Assembly: GCA_963811225.1 (NCBI GenBank)
Contig: CAWEQO010000012.1
Span: 1 to 64,000, forward strand
Length of the DNA: 64,000 nt
Source of the DNA: CAWEQO01 sp963811225
Lineage (GTDB): Bacteria > Chloroflexota > Anaerolineae > Anaerolineales > Anaerolineaceae
Direction of reading: 5' to 3'
Each line of letters starts with the position of its first letter. The stretch's first letter is position 1. The translations under genes and the position numbers were made by a program. Positions 1 through 8,496 of this stretch are shown in pieces. Under the pieces are notes generated by a model that did no database searches, was not told where the DNA came from, and saw nothing but the letters and a program-made list of their open reading frames with translations.

Positions 1-1
1 C

Positions 2-577
2 CTGACCCAAGTGTTGGAACCGTACGTGTCAGTGCGGGCCAACCCACTGACGGACCTGTACTGCAAGGAGGGCCTGCGGCGGGGGGCACAGTGGTTGATG
101 CAGGCCTACCGGCACGGCGACGACCTGCGGGCACGCGAAGAGATGGCGCTAACCAGCCTGCTGGGTGGCCTGGCGCTGGCGAACTCCGGACTGGGGGCCG
201 TGCATGGTTTTGCCTCTGTGATTGGCGGGATGTTCCAGGCTCCACACGGCGCGGTCTGCGCCCGACTGCTGCCGCCGGTCACCGCAATGAACATTCAGGC
301 TCTGCGGCAGCGCCGCCCGGGGGATGCCGTGCTGCTGCGCTACGAGGAGATCGCCGAGCTGCTGACCGGGCGCAAAGAGGTCTTCCTGGATGCGGGCGTG
401 CACCGCCTGGTGGAGATGGTCGAAGCGCTGGAGATCCCATCCCTTTCTCATTACGGCATGACGGCCGCAGATATCCCGGCGGTAATCGAGAAGACGAAGA
501 AGGCGAGCAGCACGAAGGCCAACCCGATCGAGCTGAACACGGGCGAGCTGGAGACAATATTGGAACAGGCATTTTAG
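2..577 (+). CDS. Iron-containing alcohol dehydrogenase, C-terminal part (5' end outside window)
   Basis: The reading frame is open from the first bases of the window, so the gene starts upstream and only about 190 C-terminal residues are seen. A segment like LTQVLEPYVS-RANPLTD, followed by LGGLALANSGLGAVHGFA and a PHGAVCARLLP stretch, is typical of the helical metal-binding domain of group III Fe-dependent alcohol dehydrogenases and maleylacetate reductases. His residues in GAVHGFA and APHGAVC are the expected metal ligands. The likely role is NAD(P)-linked oxidation or reduction of a small alcohol or aldehyde; the substrate cannot be told. The stop lies at the base of a hairpin shared with the convergent DegV gene. 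Confidence 0.85.
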   Translation: MTQVLEPYVSVRANPLTDLYCKEGLRRGAQWLMQAYRHGDDLRAREEMALTSLLGGLALANSGLGAVHGFASVIGGMFQAPHGAVCARLLPPVTAMNIQALRQRRPGDAVLLRYEEIAELLTGRKEVFLDAGVHRLVEMVEALEIPSLSHYGMTAADIPAVIEKTKKASSTKANPIELNTGELETILEQAF

Positions 578-628
578 ATTAAGAGAGCAGCTACAGTGTT
601 CCTGTAACTGCTCTCTGCTCTCTTAATC
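577..628. terminator. Hairpin between convergent Fe-ADH and DegV genes
   Basis: Arms GATTAAGAGAGCAG (577-590) and its complement ending at 628 enclose a second, competing stem AGAGAGCAGCTACAG / CTGTAACTGCTCTCT with one mismatch. It overlaps the stop codons of both flanking convergent genes. A bidirectional terminator is the natural reading. The AGAGAGCAG core recurs in hairpins at 7575 and 29646. Confidence 0.6.
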
Positions 629-1462
629 TCTGAAGAAGCTGACGGCCAGCACGCCAGGACCGATGTGCACGATGATTGCCGGGGGCACCAGGTACAGGGG
701 GATCTCGGAGAGGCCAAACTGCTGTTTGAGCTCTTCGGTGAACTGACCGGCTTCTTCGATATTGCCCGAATGCATCACGCACAGGTGAGCTTCCTCTTTC
801 TGCGGGTATTCCTCCTGGATTAGTTCCCTCAGGCGGGACAAAGTACGCTTGCGAGTGCGCTGGCTCTCGGCCACCTCGGCCTGACCATCTTTCAAGGTCA
901 GGATGGGCTTGATCTGCAGCAAGCTGCCCAGCAGCGCTTGAGCGTTCCCAATCCGCCCGCCCTTGTGCAGGTATTCCAGCGTGGCCACGGCAAAGTAAAT
1001 CCGCTCGCGGGCCGCCATTTTCTGCACCCGGTCGACAATCGCATCGGCGTCCTGACCCTGCTCGACCCATTCCACCGCTTTGAAAACCAACCGTCCCAGC
1101 CCGCCGCCCACCATCTGCGTATCGACGATGCGGATGTCGGCCTGGGGGAAATCTTGAGCGGCCACGGTGGCGCTGCGGAAGGTGCCGCTGACTTTACCGG
1201 ACGGGCACAGGACAATGGCCGTGTCGCCCCGGTTTGCCAGCTGCTGATAGATGGGCGTGTATAGGATAGGCTGGGGAGCAGCCGTCTTGGGGAGAGTGGG
1301 GGATGCCTTCAGTTTCTGCAGGAACGTATCCGAATCAATCTCGCAGTCGTCTCGATAGCTTTGTTCGCCGAAGACGATGATCTGCGGCAAGAACTCCACA
1401 CCCAGGCGCTGGGCTTCGGCGAGAGGGATGCTGGAGGTGGTGTCGCCAATTATTTTGATCAT
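623..1462 (-). CDS. DegV family fatty-acid-binding protein
   Basis: 279 residues, the usual DegV length. The N-terminus carries the family signature: GDTTSS at residues 6-11, then LPQIIVFG. LCPSGKVSGTFRSA and the VDTQMVGGGLG block match the lid and binding-pocket segments. DegV/FakB proteins bind a single fatty acid, and FakB members present it to the kinase FakA for phospholipid synthesis. No FakA gene is visible nearby. The start is the ATG at 1462 with CAGGA upstream. It is followed in the same direction, after the frameshifted prs, by nothing that clearly shares its pathway. Confidence 0.9.
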   Translation of the reverse strand: MIKIIGDTTSSIPLAEAQRLGVEFLPQIIVFGEQSYRDDCEIDSDTFLQKLKASPTLPKTAAPQPILYTPIYQQLANRGDTAIVLCPSGKVSGTFRSATVAAQDFPQADIRIVDTQMVGGGLGRLVFKAVEWVEQGQDADAIVDRVQKMAARERIYFAVATLEYLHKGGRIGNAQALLGSLLQIKPILTLKDGQAEVAESQRTRKRTLSRLRELIQEEYPQKEEAHLCVMHSGNIEEAGQFTEELKQQFGLSEIPLYLVPPAIIVHIGPGVLAVSFFRD

Positions 1463-1501
1463 GGTAGTTTTCCTGTGGAAACGATCTGGGTCGGCCGCCG
1501 C

Positions 1502-2453
1502 TCAGGACAGGATCAAACGCTCGTAGATGCTCTTGCCAAGATGGATGCGATGGATGATGTCGGCGAGCAGCGGGGCGATGGATAGAACCTCCACCTTGGA
1601 ACCACGCTTTTCGGGTGGAACGGGAATGGTATTCGTAACGACCAGCTTTTCGATGCGCTCATCGGAGTTGAGGATGTCGAGCGCCGAGGGCAGCAAGACC
1701 GGGTGTGAGATGGCGAAGCAGGCCTTACCCTCGGCTCCCTGCTGATAGAGGATGTCGATCTCTTTCAAGACACTGCCGCTGGCAATCATGTCATCGTAGA
1801 TAATCGGGCGGCGGCCTTTAATCTCGCCGACCACGTGCGTGGCCTTGGTCTCCGTGTAGCTCAGGCGGCGTTTATGCATGACGACCAGCGGGAGGTTGAG
1901 CTGCTCGGCAAACTTGCCGGCCATGCTGGCGCGGCCCACGTCGGGGCTAACAATGGCTGCGTTTTCGAACTCAGGCTTGCGGAAGTAGTCTGCCAACACG
2001 GGTATGGCGCTGACCGGATCGACGGGAATGTTGAAAAAGCCCTGGATGGCCGGGTTGTGGATGTCCACGAAGATGACCCGGGTAGCGCCTTCATTTTCAA
2101 GGATGTTCGCGACCACGCGGGCGCTGATCGAACTCGCGGCCGCGGGCCATGCGCTCCTGGCGAGCGTAAGGGAAGTAGGGGATAACGGCGTTAATGCGCT
2201 GGACACTGGCTCGCCGAAAGGCGTCCAGGTACAGGACCAGCTCCATAAAATTCTCGTTGACCGGCACGGAGCAAGGTTGGATCAGAAAGATATCCTGCTC
2301 GCGCACAAACTCGTCAATCGAGACGTGGATCTCGCTGTCGGGCAGGTGCCTGGTGGTCGATTTCCCCAGCGATGCGCCAAGGATTCCTGCGACCTCGATC
2401 GCCAGTTCTGGATGAGAAGAACCTGTAAAAATCCGAAGTGGATGTTCAGTCAT
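1502..2453 (-). CDS. prs: Ribose-phosphate pyrophosphokinase, split by a one-base frameshift
   Basis: Makes PRPP from ribose 5-phosphate and ATP for nucleotide, His and Trp synthesis. The N-terminal part (from ATG 2453) ends in YARQERMARGRE and the C-terminal part resumes with SISARVVANILE in the next frame. Together they give the conserved Prs sequence. VDIHNPAIQGFF, IVSPDVG and the PRPP loop DDMIASGS are all present. Removing one A of the pair at 2131-2132 restores an ORF of about 316 residues, normal for the family. Because prs is normally essential, I read this as a sequencing indel rather than a true pseudogene. Confidence 0.9.
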
Positions 2454-2466
2454 CTGAAAAGCTTCC

Positions 2467-3465
2467 TTAATAATTGGATGCAGCCGGCAGCCCTTCGATG
2501 GGAGCAGCCGAGCGAACTGCTTGCAAAATGGCCTGGGCGACGACCAGCGGAGCGAATGCGCCGACGATGTTCACGTCCATGCGGGCCTTGCCGGTTGCGA
2601 GGGCGAAAATTGTATCGCCGTCCAGCATGGTGTGGGCCGGGCGGATGGTCAGGGCGAGGCCATTCTGCGCCATTTGGGCCAGCTTGTTGGCCTCTTCCTT
2701 GGTGAGTTTCGCATTGGTGGCAACCACGCCGATGGTGGTGTTTTGGCGAGCGGCGAAACCCATAGCGGTGCGGCCGAAGAACGAGCGCATGACCTGAAGG
2801 GTGTCGGCGAACTTCTCCGAGCCGCCGATCTTGATCGGGCCTTTCTTGACGGGGCGCGCCCCGGCGATGATCTGGTTGGTCTCCGGATCGACCACGTCAC
2901 CTATGGCGTTGACTGCTACAATGGCGGCGACGATCACCCCGTTGGAGATCTCCATGCTGGCGCTGCCGATCCCCGAGCGCATCGCCTGTCCGGGGCCGAG
3001 GATCTTGCCGACGGTCGCTCCGGCGCCTGCTCCGACACTGCCGTTGGCGGGCGGTTCAGTGGATGCGTTCAGGCAGGCCTGGTAGCCCATCTCAGCATCC
3101 GGGCGCACTTTCGGGTCGCCGACGGCCAGGTCGAACAGGATGGCCGAAGGGACGATCGGCACGCGGGCGACGCCGGTATTCACGCCGATGCCTTTCTCTT
3201 CCAGGTAGCGCATTGCGCCACTGGCGGCGTCCAGCCCAAAGGCCGAGCCCCCGGCCAGCATGATGGCGTGCACCTTCTCGACCATATGCAGCGGGCGCAG
3301 CAAGTCGGTCTCCCGCGTGCCGGGGGCGCCGCCGCGCTGGTCGACGCCACCCACGGCCCCGTCTTCACACAAGATCACGGTGCATCCGGTCATGGCAGCC
3401 TGATCGTCTACGTGGCCTACCCGGATGCCGGAAATGTCAGTTATTGCATTGTGGATCTCTGCCAT
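2467..3465 (-). CDS. P1/S58 family peptidase (DmpA/NylC-like N-terminal nucleophile hydrolase)
   Basis: 332 residues. ISGIRVGHVDD near the start, GGSAFGLDAASG at 72-83, and NTTIGVVATNA at 242-252 identify the DmpA / NylC / L-aminopeptidase family. These are made as single chains that self-cleave before a Ser or Thr nucleophile. Here the expected junction is Asn242-Thr243, as in NylC, rather than the Gly-Ser of DmpA. Members hydrolyse N-terminal L-amino acids, beta-peptides or amide oligomers; the substrate here is unknown. It is followed by prs 13 bases on, so the two may be co-transcribed. Confidence 0.85.
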   Translation of the reverse strand: MAEIHNAITDISGIRVGHVDDQAAMTGCTVILCEDGAVGGVDQRGGAPGTRETDLLRPLHMVEKVHAIMLAGGSAFGLDAASGAMRYLEEKGIGVNTGVARVPIVPSAILFDLAVGDPKVRPDAEMGYQACLNASTEPPANGSVGAGAGATVGKILGPGQAMRSGIGSASMEISNGVIVAAIVAVNAIGDVVDPETNQIIAGARPVKKGPIKIGGSEKFADTLQVMRSFFGRTAMGFAARQNTTIGVVATNAKLTKEEANKLAQMAQNGLALTIRPAHTMLDGDTIFALATGKARMDVNIVGAFAPLVVAQAILQAVRSAAPIEGLPAASNY

Positions 3466-3610
3466 GCTTCACCTCTCGTTCGTACGGACCTCGCAGCTGC
3501 TTGGGCAGGGCGTCGATCTAGATTGGAGCTTCCTTTCTCGAAGGAAACCCCCGCTTGCGCAGCTGTCAGACTTCTATTATATCTATAGATGAGAGGGTTT
3601 TGGGCCGCGC

Positions 3611-3660
3611 CTGGCGGGCAATTGCGGCTCCAAACGGTGAGGGCCGGAATTGCCCGCCAG
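3611..3660. repeat. Inverted repeat between divergent genes
   Basis: CTGGCGGGCAATT (3611-3623) pairs perfectly with AATTGCCCGCCAG (3648-3660), with further near-pairing inside. It lies between the divergent P1 peptidase and gnd genes, where there is no gene end to terminate, so it may be an operator or a repeat element. Confidence 0.45.
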
Positions 3661-3699
3661 CCTGGAAACAAAAACCATTAATGATGTACAATCAATAGC

Positions 3700-3726
3700 G
3701 TTATAAAATGGTGGGGTTATAAAATG
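3700..3726 (+). promoter_or_regulatory. Direct repeat with -10-like boxes upstream of gnd
   Basis: GTTATAAAATG occurs twice (3700-3710 and 3716-3726), giving two TATAAA boxes just before the GGAG ribosome site at 3729-3732 and the gnd ATG at 3744. No convincing -35 is seen. Confidence 0.35.
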
Positions 3727-3743
3727 AAGGAGACTAGTGGACG

Positions 3744-4664
3744 ATGAAACTGGCCCTGATTGGACTGGGAAAAATGGGATCGAACATGGCCCGGCGACTG
3801 GCAAACAAGGGCCACCAGGTAGTTGGATACAACCGTACGCCTGAAATTATGACGCTGCTGACCCAAGAGATTGGCATGATCCAGGCGGCATCGCTGGCGG
3901 ATGCAGTTGCCAGGATGGAGCCGCCGCGCATCGTGTGGGCGATGGTGCCGGCCGGGCCGATTACGGGAGAAGTGCTGCTCGAAGCCGGGAACCTGCTTGC
4001 ACCGGGCGACATTCTGATCGACGGCGGTAACTCACACTTCACCGATACCATCGAACGCGCCAAAGCGCTGAATGCCAAGGGAATCCATTTCCTGGACGTG
4101 GGCGTCAGCGGTGGCATTTGGGGCCTCACTGAAGGTTATTCGATGATGATCGGCGGCAACCAGACGGTCGTGAACAGCATCCGACCCGTTTTCGAAGCCC
4201 TGGCGCCTGGGGTTGATGAGGGCTGGGGCTGGGTAGGTCCGAATGGGTCCGGGCACTACGTGAAGATGGTGCACAACGCCATCGAGTATGGCATGATGGA
4301 GGCCTACGCCGAGGGCTTCGAGCTGCTCGACGCCGGGAAGGAGTTCCAGATCGACACGCGCCGGGTGGCCGAGATCTGGCGCTACGGCTCAGTCGTGCGC
4401 TCGTGGCTGCTGGATCTGATCATTGCAGCCCTGGCCGAAGACCCAGAGCTGGAGCACATCAAGGGATGGGTTGAAGATTCGGGTGAGGGCCGTTGGACCG
4501 TGATCAATGCCATCGATCACGGCGTGCCTGTTCCGGCGATTGCTTTTGCCTTGTTCCGGAGGTTCTACAGTCGACAGGAAGACGGGTATTCGGCAAAGCT
4601 GCTGGCGGCCTTGCGCAACCAGTTTGGTGGGCACGCAGTATTTAAAATCAAACCAGAAGGATGA
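3744..4664 (+). CDS. gnd: 6-phosphogluconate dehydrogenase, decarboxylating (short type)
   Basis: 306 residues, matching the short YqeC-type enzyme rather than the roughly 470-residue form. The Rossmann motif GLGKMG is at 7-12 with NRT at 30-32, suggesting NAD preference. The substrate segment DGGNS is at 93-97, GVSGG at 120-124, and the catalytic Lys region KMVHNAIEYG at 174-183. It oxidises 6-phosphogluconate to ribulose 5-phosphate. The ATG is led by GGAG 12 bases upstream. It overlaps zwf by four bases (ATGA), so translation of the two is coupled. Confidence 0.92.
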   Translation: MKLALIGLGKMGSNMARRLANKGHQVVGYNRTPEIMTLLTQEIGMIQAASLADAVARMEPPRIVWAMVPAGPITGEVLLEAGNLLAPGDILIDGGNSHFTDTIERAKALNAKGIHFLDVGVSGGIWGLTEGYSMMIGGNQTVVNSIRPVFEALAPGVDEGWGWVGPNGSGHYVKMVHNAIEYGMMEAYAEGFELLDAGKEFQIDTRRVAEIWRYGSVVRSWLLDLIIAALAEDPELEHIKGWVEDSGEGRWTVINAIDHGVPVPAIAFALFRRFYSRQEDGYSAKLLAALRNQFGGHAVFKIKPEG

Positions 4665-6166
4665 GCAACGTGAAACCAGAGATCAATGAAGCCACCTCCA
4701 AGGGGATTGCATTCGTTATTTTTGGCGTCACCGGGGACTTGACCCGCAGGAAATTGATCCCGGCTTTGTATGAACTGCTGCTGTCGGGGCGTTTGAACAG
4801 CCCGATTTATATTGTGGGTTTTGCCCGCCGGGACTGGAACGATGAGTATCTCCGGCAGGTGCTGCACGAGGCCTTAGAAGCATCGACCTGCAAGCACCCG
4901 ATCAATGAGGAGGTTGCAGGCCGCCTGCTGGAGGGGGCGCGCTATGTGTCCTCCACATTTGACGATCCAGACGGCTACGACAACCTGTGCACCGTTTTGA
5001 ACGAGCTGCCGGTCTCGGACGTTTTGTTTTACCTGGCGACCCCACCTGAATCGTATATTGAGATTATTCGTCATATTGGCGAAGTTAGCTTGCAGAAGCG
5101 CCAGAGCGGCTGGACGCGAATTGTGATCGAGAAGCCCTACGGCAACGACCTGGCTTCGGCCGAAGCGCTGGAGGATGAGGTGCATCGGGTTTTCGAGGAA
5201 GACCAGATCTACCGCATCGATCACTACCTGGGTAAGGAGACGGTGCAGAACATCCTGGTGCTGCGCTTTGCAAACGGCATCTTCGAGCCGTTGTGGGGGC
5301 GGCGGTACGTGGACCACGTGCAGATTACCGTGTCGGAGACGAATGGGGTCGGCACACGCGGCGGCTATTATGAGTCCTCCGGTGTCATCCGGGATATGTT
5401 CCAGAACCACTTGCTGCAGCTGCTGACCCTGACGGCGATGGAAGCGCCCGGAGGGATCAACGCAGATGCGGTCCGGGATGAAAAGGTCAAGGTGTTGAAG
5501 GCTCTGCGGCCAATGAAAGGCGCGGATGCGATCACGAACACTTACCGGGCGCAATATGTGTCCGGCTCGGTGGATGGCAAGCGGGTGCCAGGGTACAAGG
5601 ATGAGAACAATGTGGCCAGTATGTCTACCGTGGAGACGTTCCTGGCGGCGCGATTGTACGTGGATAACTGGCGCTGGGCGGGCGTGCCGTTCTACTTGCG
5701 CTCCGGCAAGCGGCTGCCGGCGCGGGTGACAGAGATCGCCATCCAGTTCCGGCAAGCGCCGCTCTCCATGTTCAACTGGCAGAACGTGGCCGGGGAAGCG
5801 CCGAACGTCCTGATCCTCAACCTGCAGCCGAACGAAGGCATCACCCTGACGTTCGGGGCCAAGGGGCCGGGGCCCGGCAACCAGGTCATGCCGGTCAAGA
5901 TGGATTTCAGCTATCAGGAATCATTTGGGATCAGGCCGCCCGAGGCGTACGAGCGGTTGCTGCTGGACTGTCTGATGGGGGACGCAACCCTGTTCACCCG
6001 GGCGGACGAGGTCAAGGCGCAGTGGACTTTCACCACCAATATCCTGGAGGCCTGGCAAGCATATCCGGTGCGCAACCTGCCGGTGTATGAAGCCGGAACA
6101 TGGGGCCCGCCCGGGGTGGATGAGTTCGTGCGCAGTGATAAGAGGGAGTGGCGAACGCCGTCTTAA
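4661..6166 (+). CDS. zwf: Glucose-6-phosphate 1-dehydrogenase
   Basis: 501 residues, full length. FGVTGDLTRRKLIPALY at 21-37 is the nucleotide-binding fingerprint and RIDHYLGKE at 185-193 the substrate and catalytic signature with its conserved His and Lys. It catalyses the first step of the oxidative pentose phosphate pathway, producing NADPH and 6-phosphogluconolactone, whose hydrolysis product feeds the adjacent gnd enzyme. No lactonase gene lies between them. Near the F420 genes at 60 kb one might think of F420-dependent G6PD, but this sequence is clearly the classical NADP enzyme. Confidence 0.95.
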   Translation: MSNVKPEINEATSKGIAFVIFGVTGDLTRRKLIPALYELLLSGRLNSPIYIVGFARRDWNDEYLRQVLHEALEASTCKHPINEEVAGRLLEGARYVSSTFDDPDGYDNLCTVLNELPVSDVLFYLATPPESYIEIIRHIGEVSLQKRQSGWTRIVIEKPYGNDLASAEALEDEVHRVFEEDQIYRIDHYLGKETVQNILVLRFANGIFEPLWGRRYVDHVQITVSETNGVGTRGGYYESSGVIRDMFQNHLLQLLTLTAMEAPGGINADAVRDEKVKVLKALRPMKGADAITNTYRAQYVSGSVDGKRVPGYKDENNVASMSTVETFLAARLYVDNWRWAGVPFYLRSGKRLPARVTEIAIQFRQAPLSMFNWQNVAGEAPNVLILNLQPNEGITLTFGAKGPGPGNQVMPVKMDFSYQESFGIRPPEAYERLLLDCLMGDATLFTRADEVKAQWTFTTNILEAWQAYPVRNLPVYEAGTWGPPGVDEFVRSDKREWRTPS

Positions 6167-6168
6167 CC

Positions 6169-6232
6169 AAAAGCAGCCGGGATGAAACACGAGGAATGAC
6201 TTTACTTCGTATTTCTTCCCGGCTGCTGTTTT
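6169..6232. terminator. Bidirectional hairpin after zwf
   Basis: AAGCAGCCGGGA on the left pairs with TCCCGGCTGCT on the right, and the pairing continues imperfectly inwards. An AAAA/TTTT flank on both sides makes it usable from either strand. It separates zwf from the convergent zinc-ribbon gene. Confidence 0.65.
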
Positions 6233-6821
6233 ATCCGGGTAGGGGCTTACCGCAGTTGGTGCAGACGCTGGTCTTTGTGGTAAAGACATAGCCGCAGTTG
6301 GAGCAGGTGAAGGGCTGTACGTTGCCGAGCGGGGCGCCGCAGGCGATGCAGCTGGGCTGCCCGACGGGGTTGGCGGTCAGGCAGTATTCGCAGGTGACGC
6401 GGCGCAAGCGTTCGGACAGCTCGGCGGAGGCGCCTTGGGCAGCGACCGTGGTCTCGACGGTATGCCAGATTTCATCTGTCATCTGCAGGTACTCGATGTC
6501 TTGGGCGATATCGTCCAGTCGATTGAGCAGGCTGAAGGGGTTGCGCCAGGCCGAGAGGGCGCTGACGCCCAGGCTGGCAGCCACGCCCAGCCAGGCCTGA
6601 CGACCGAGCTCGACGGTAATGCCGTCTTCGAACTGCTGAATATGGACGCTTAAGGCGGTTTGGCCGCCGGAGGCGGGATGTTGTGACGTCGCAATCTGGA
6701 CGGCAACGTGGTCGCCACTGCCAACCTGCTGGACTCGCAGATTGCCCCGATTGAATTTGGCAATCAGGGTGCGGGCGACATCAGCTGGTTTGATGTTTCC
6801 GTGGAATATGCGCCTTTCCAT
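6231..6821 (-). CDS. Zinc-ribbon protein of unknown function
   Basis: 196 residues from the chosen ATG. The C-terminal 60 residues hold two zinc ribbons (CEYC...CIAC and CSNC...CTNC). The rest is an uncharacterised alpha/beta region with one mildly hydrophobic stretch (LGVAASLGVSAL). I chose ATG 6821 because a perfect TATAAT lies only seven bases upstream, which would give a leaderless mRNA. The longer reading would begin at a TTG inside that promoter. Function is not recognised. Confidence 0.6.
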   Translation of the reverse strand: MERRIFHGNIKPADVARTLIAKFNRGNLRVQQVGSGDHVAVQIATSQHPASGGQTALSVHIQQFEDGITVELGRQAWLGVAASLGVSALSAWRNPFSLLNRLDDIAQDIEYLQMTDEIWHTVETTVAAQGASAELSERLRRVTCEYCLTANPVGQPSCIACGAPLGNVQPFTCSNCGYVFTTKTSVCTNCGKPLPG

Positions 6822-6827
6822 ACAATC

Positions 6828-6837
6828 GATTATAATC
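6828..6837. promoter_or_regulatory. Palindromic -10 element serving divergent genes
   Basis: GATTATAATC is a perfect 10-base palindrome, so it presents TATAAT on both strands. Leftwards it sits seven bases before the ATG of the zinc-ribbon gene; rightwards it lies about 90 bases before the SH3-domain gene. Confidence 0.5.
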
Positions 6838-6926
6838 AAAAACGCGCGGTTTTTATTAACGATTTGAATAGCAAAAGCAGAATTGTGCTGCCCGCACAGT
6901 TACAATAAACAGGTATTGGAGTTCGT

Positions 6927-7553
6927 ATGCGATCTACGTGGCTGAAGCCCTTCATTTTTGTTGTGATCTTCCTCTTATTCCTGATCGGCAGCATCGCCAT
7001 CCCGGTCGGGCGAGACGTGATGGCGCAGGTGCCCACCGTGGCAATGGCGACTGTGACCAGCACGCCGAGCGGCCCGATCATCACCGTGCGCGGCGATTCG
7101 GACCAGCCGTCGATCAACGTGCGGAGCGGCCCGGGGACCTCGTATGAGAAGGTGGGGATCATGGTGGTCGGGCAGCAGGCGGTCGCCAAGGGAAAGTCGG
7201 CCGGGGGTCTTTGGCTGCTGATCGATTATCCGGGCGTACCGGGGGGTGAGGCCTGGGTGTATTCCAGTCTGGTCAATATCTCAGCCGGGGGCCTGCCGAT
7301 TGTCGAGCCGCCGCCTACGCCTACGCCGCTGATGACCATGACCATAGATCCGACCCTGGCGGCCCAGTTCGTGGTGACCTCACAGGCCACGCGCCTGCCG
7401 ACTTTCACTGCGCCGGCCCCGCTGGCGATCCCTACCTATGAAGCGGCCTCTGCCGGCGGTATAACAGCGGGTTTACCAATCGGTTTTATCATTTTAGGCC
7501 TGGCCGCACTGGGGATTTTTGTGGGATTGTTCTCGATCGCACAAGGAAGATAA
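6927..7553 (+). CDS. Secreted or membrane-anchored SH3-domain protein
   Basis: 208 residues. An N-terminal hydrophobic segment (about 7-25) acts as signal or anchor. The bacterial SH3 domain follows, marked by INVRSGPGTSYEKVG and the GEAWVYSSLV end at about 55-112. Next comes a Pro/Thr-rich linker (PPPTPTPL) and a C-terminal membrane helix (about 180-202). SH3b domains usually bind peptidoglycan or mediate envelope contacts, so an extracytoplasmic location is likely. The start has GGAG six bases upstream. Its ligand is unknown. Confidence 0.75.
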   Translation: MRSTWLKPFIFVVIFLLFLIGSIAIPVGRDVMAQVPTVAMATVTSTPSGPIITVRGDSDQPSINVRSGPGTSYEKVGIMVVGQQAVAKGKSAGGLWLLIDYPGVPGGEAWVYSSLVNISAGGLPIVEPPPTPTPLMTMTIDPTLAAQFVVTSQATRLPTFTAPAPLAIPTYEAASAGGITAGLPIGFIILGLAALGIFVGLFSIAQGR

Positions 7554-7574
7554 TCGGAAGATAGAGAGTAGAGA

Positions 7575-7612
7575 GCAGAGAGCAGTAGACACGACGGTCT
7601 ACTGCTCTCTGC
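7575..7612. terminator. Perfect 16-bp hairpin between convergent genes
   Basis: GCAGAGAGCAGTAGAC (7575-7590) and its exact complement (7597-7612) enclose a six-base loop. It lies between the SH3-domain gene and the convergent esterase gene, and shares the AGAGAGCAG core with hairpins near 580 and 29650. Confidence 0.65.
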
Positions 7613-7629
7613 TTTCCACTCACGGCTCT

Positions 7630-8280
7630 CTAAAAAAACGTTTTCAACCCGTTATAACATGCCGCTCCCAGTTTGTGACCCACGTCTTCTTCACAGAAGG
7701 AGACATTCGCGCCCGCACCCTCCAGCACGTTAACCACCTCTTGCGCATCGGCGAGGGGCACGGTATCGTCCTGGCTGCCGTGGGCGACGAAAACTTGCTT
7801 TCCGGCCAGCAGTCCGGGCGAGATCGCCTTTTGATAGCCGACTGGCAGGAAGCCCGACAACCCGGCGGTTTTACCGATTTGGGTAGGGTTACGCAGCAAA
7901 ATGGAATAAGCCAGCGCGGTGCCCTGGCTGAAGCCCATCAAGTCGATCTCGGGGTTGAGGGGCACGTCCAGCGAGGCCGCCCAACGGCCGACCTGGCTGA
8001 GAAGCTCCTCGCCTGCTTGCGCATAGTCATCAAATGCGCCGCGACCGCTGCCCTTTAGGTTGACCCAGCCGTAACCGCTCGGCGCTTTCACTGGGCCGCG
8101 CGGCGCAATGATGGCATAATTGCCGCCGATGCTGCGGGCAAACACCCACATCACGTTTTCATCACCGGTCCAGCCGTGCAAGAGCAAGAGCAGCCGGGCG
8201 TTTTCAGGGTACTGCGGCGGCCGGATGCGCAGCATCCAGCCGTTTTGATAGGTTGTGTACGTTTCATTCGCGGTTGGCAC
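7630..8280 (-). CDS. Alpha/beta-hydrolase of the phospholipase/carboxylesterase family
   Basis: 216 residues, normal for YpfH / carboxylesterase-type proteins. HGWTGDE near residue 35 supplies the oxyanion region, GFSQG at 116-120 the nucleophile Ser118, and GSQDDTVP at 168-175 the acid. His202 in GHKLG completes the triad. It probably hydrolyses small carboxylic esters in the cytoplasm, since no signal peptide is seen. Its start lies within the end of the upstream membrane-protein gene (17-base overlap), so the two are probably co-transcribed. Confidence 0.85.
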   Translation of the reverse strand: MPTANETYTTYQNGWMLRIRPPQYPENARLLLLLHGWTGDENVMWVFARSIGGNYAIIAPRGPVKAPSGYGWVNLKGSGRGAFDDYAQAGEELLSQVGRWAASLDVPLNPEIDLMGFSQGTALAYSILLRNPTQIGKTAGLSGFLPVGYQKAISPGLLAGKQVFVAHGSQDDTVPLADAQEVVNVLEGAGANVSFCEEDVGHKLGAACYNGLKTFF

Positions 8281-8491
8281 GTCGAATCACCCAATCCATA
8301 AACCAAAAGATGAACAGAATCAGCAGGATCGGCAGCAGCCCGACCCCCAGGCAGAGCAGCCCCAGCAGGGCGGCGTTACGCCCGTAGATGAAATAGATGA
8401 GCACGTCGCCGATGATGAATAAGATCAGCAGGCCGCCGAACAGCAGGCGGGTGGAAGTTTGGCGGGCGTACTTACGCAAGTCACGTTTCAT
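8264..8491 (-). CDS. Small membrane protein with two hydrophobic helices
   Basis: 75 residues. A basic N-terminus (MKRDLRKYARQ) is followed by helices at about 16-37 and 41-67, and a short charged tail, RRANRE. I do not recognise a family. It overlaps the downstream esterase gene by 17 bases and lies just downstream of the patatin-like remnant, so all three were probably one operon. Confidence 0.6.
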   Translation of the reverse strand: MKRDLRKYARQTSTRLLFGGLLILFIIGDVLIYFIYGRNAALLGLLCLGVGLLPILLILFIFWFMDWVIRRANRE

Positions 8492-8496
8492 GTCTC

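Noticed and set aside
2521..3588. Plus-strand open frame of 355 codons
   Set aside because: Antisense shadow of the P1 peptidase gene.
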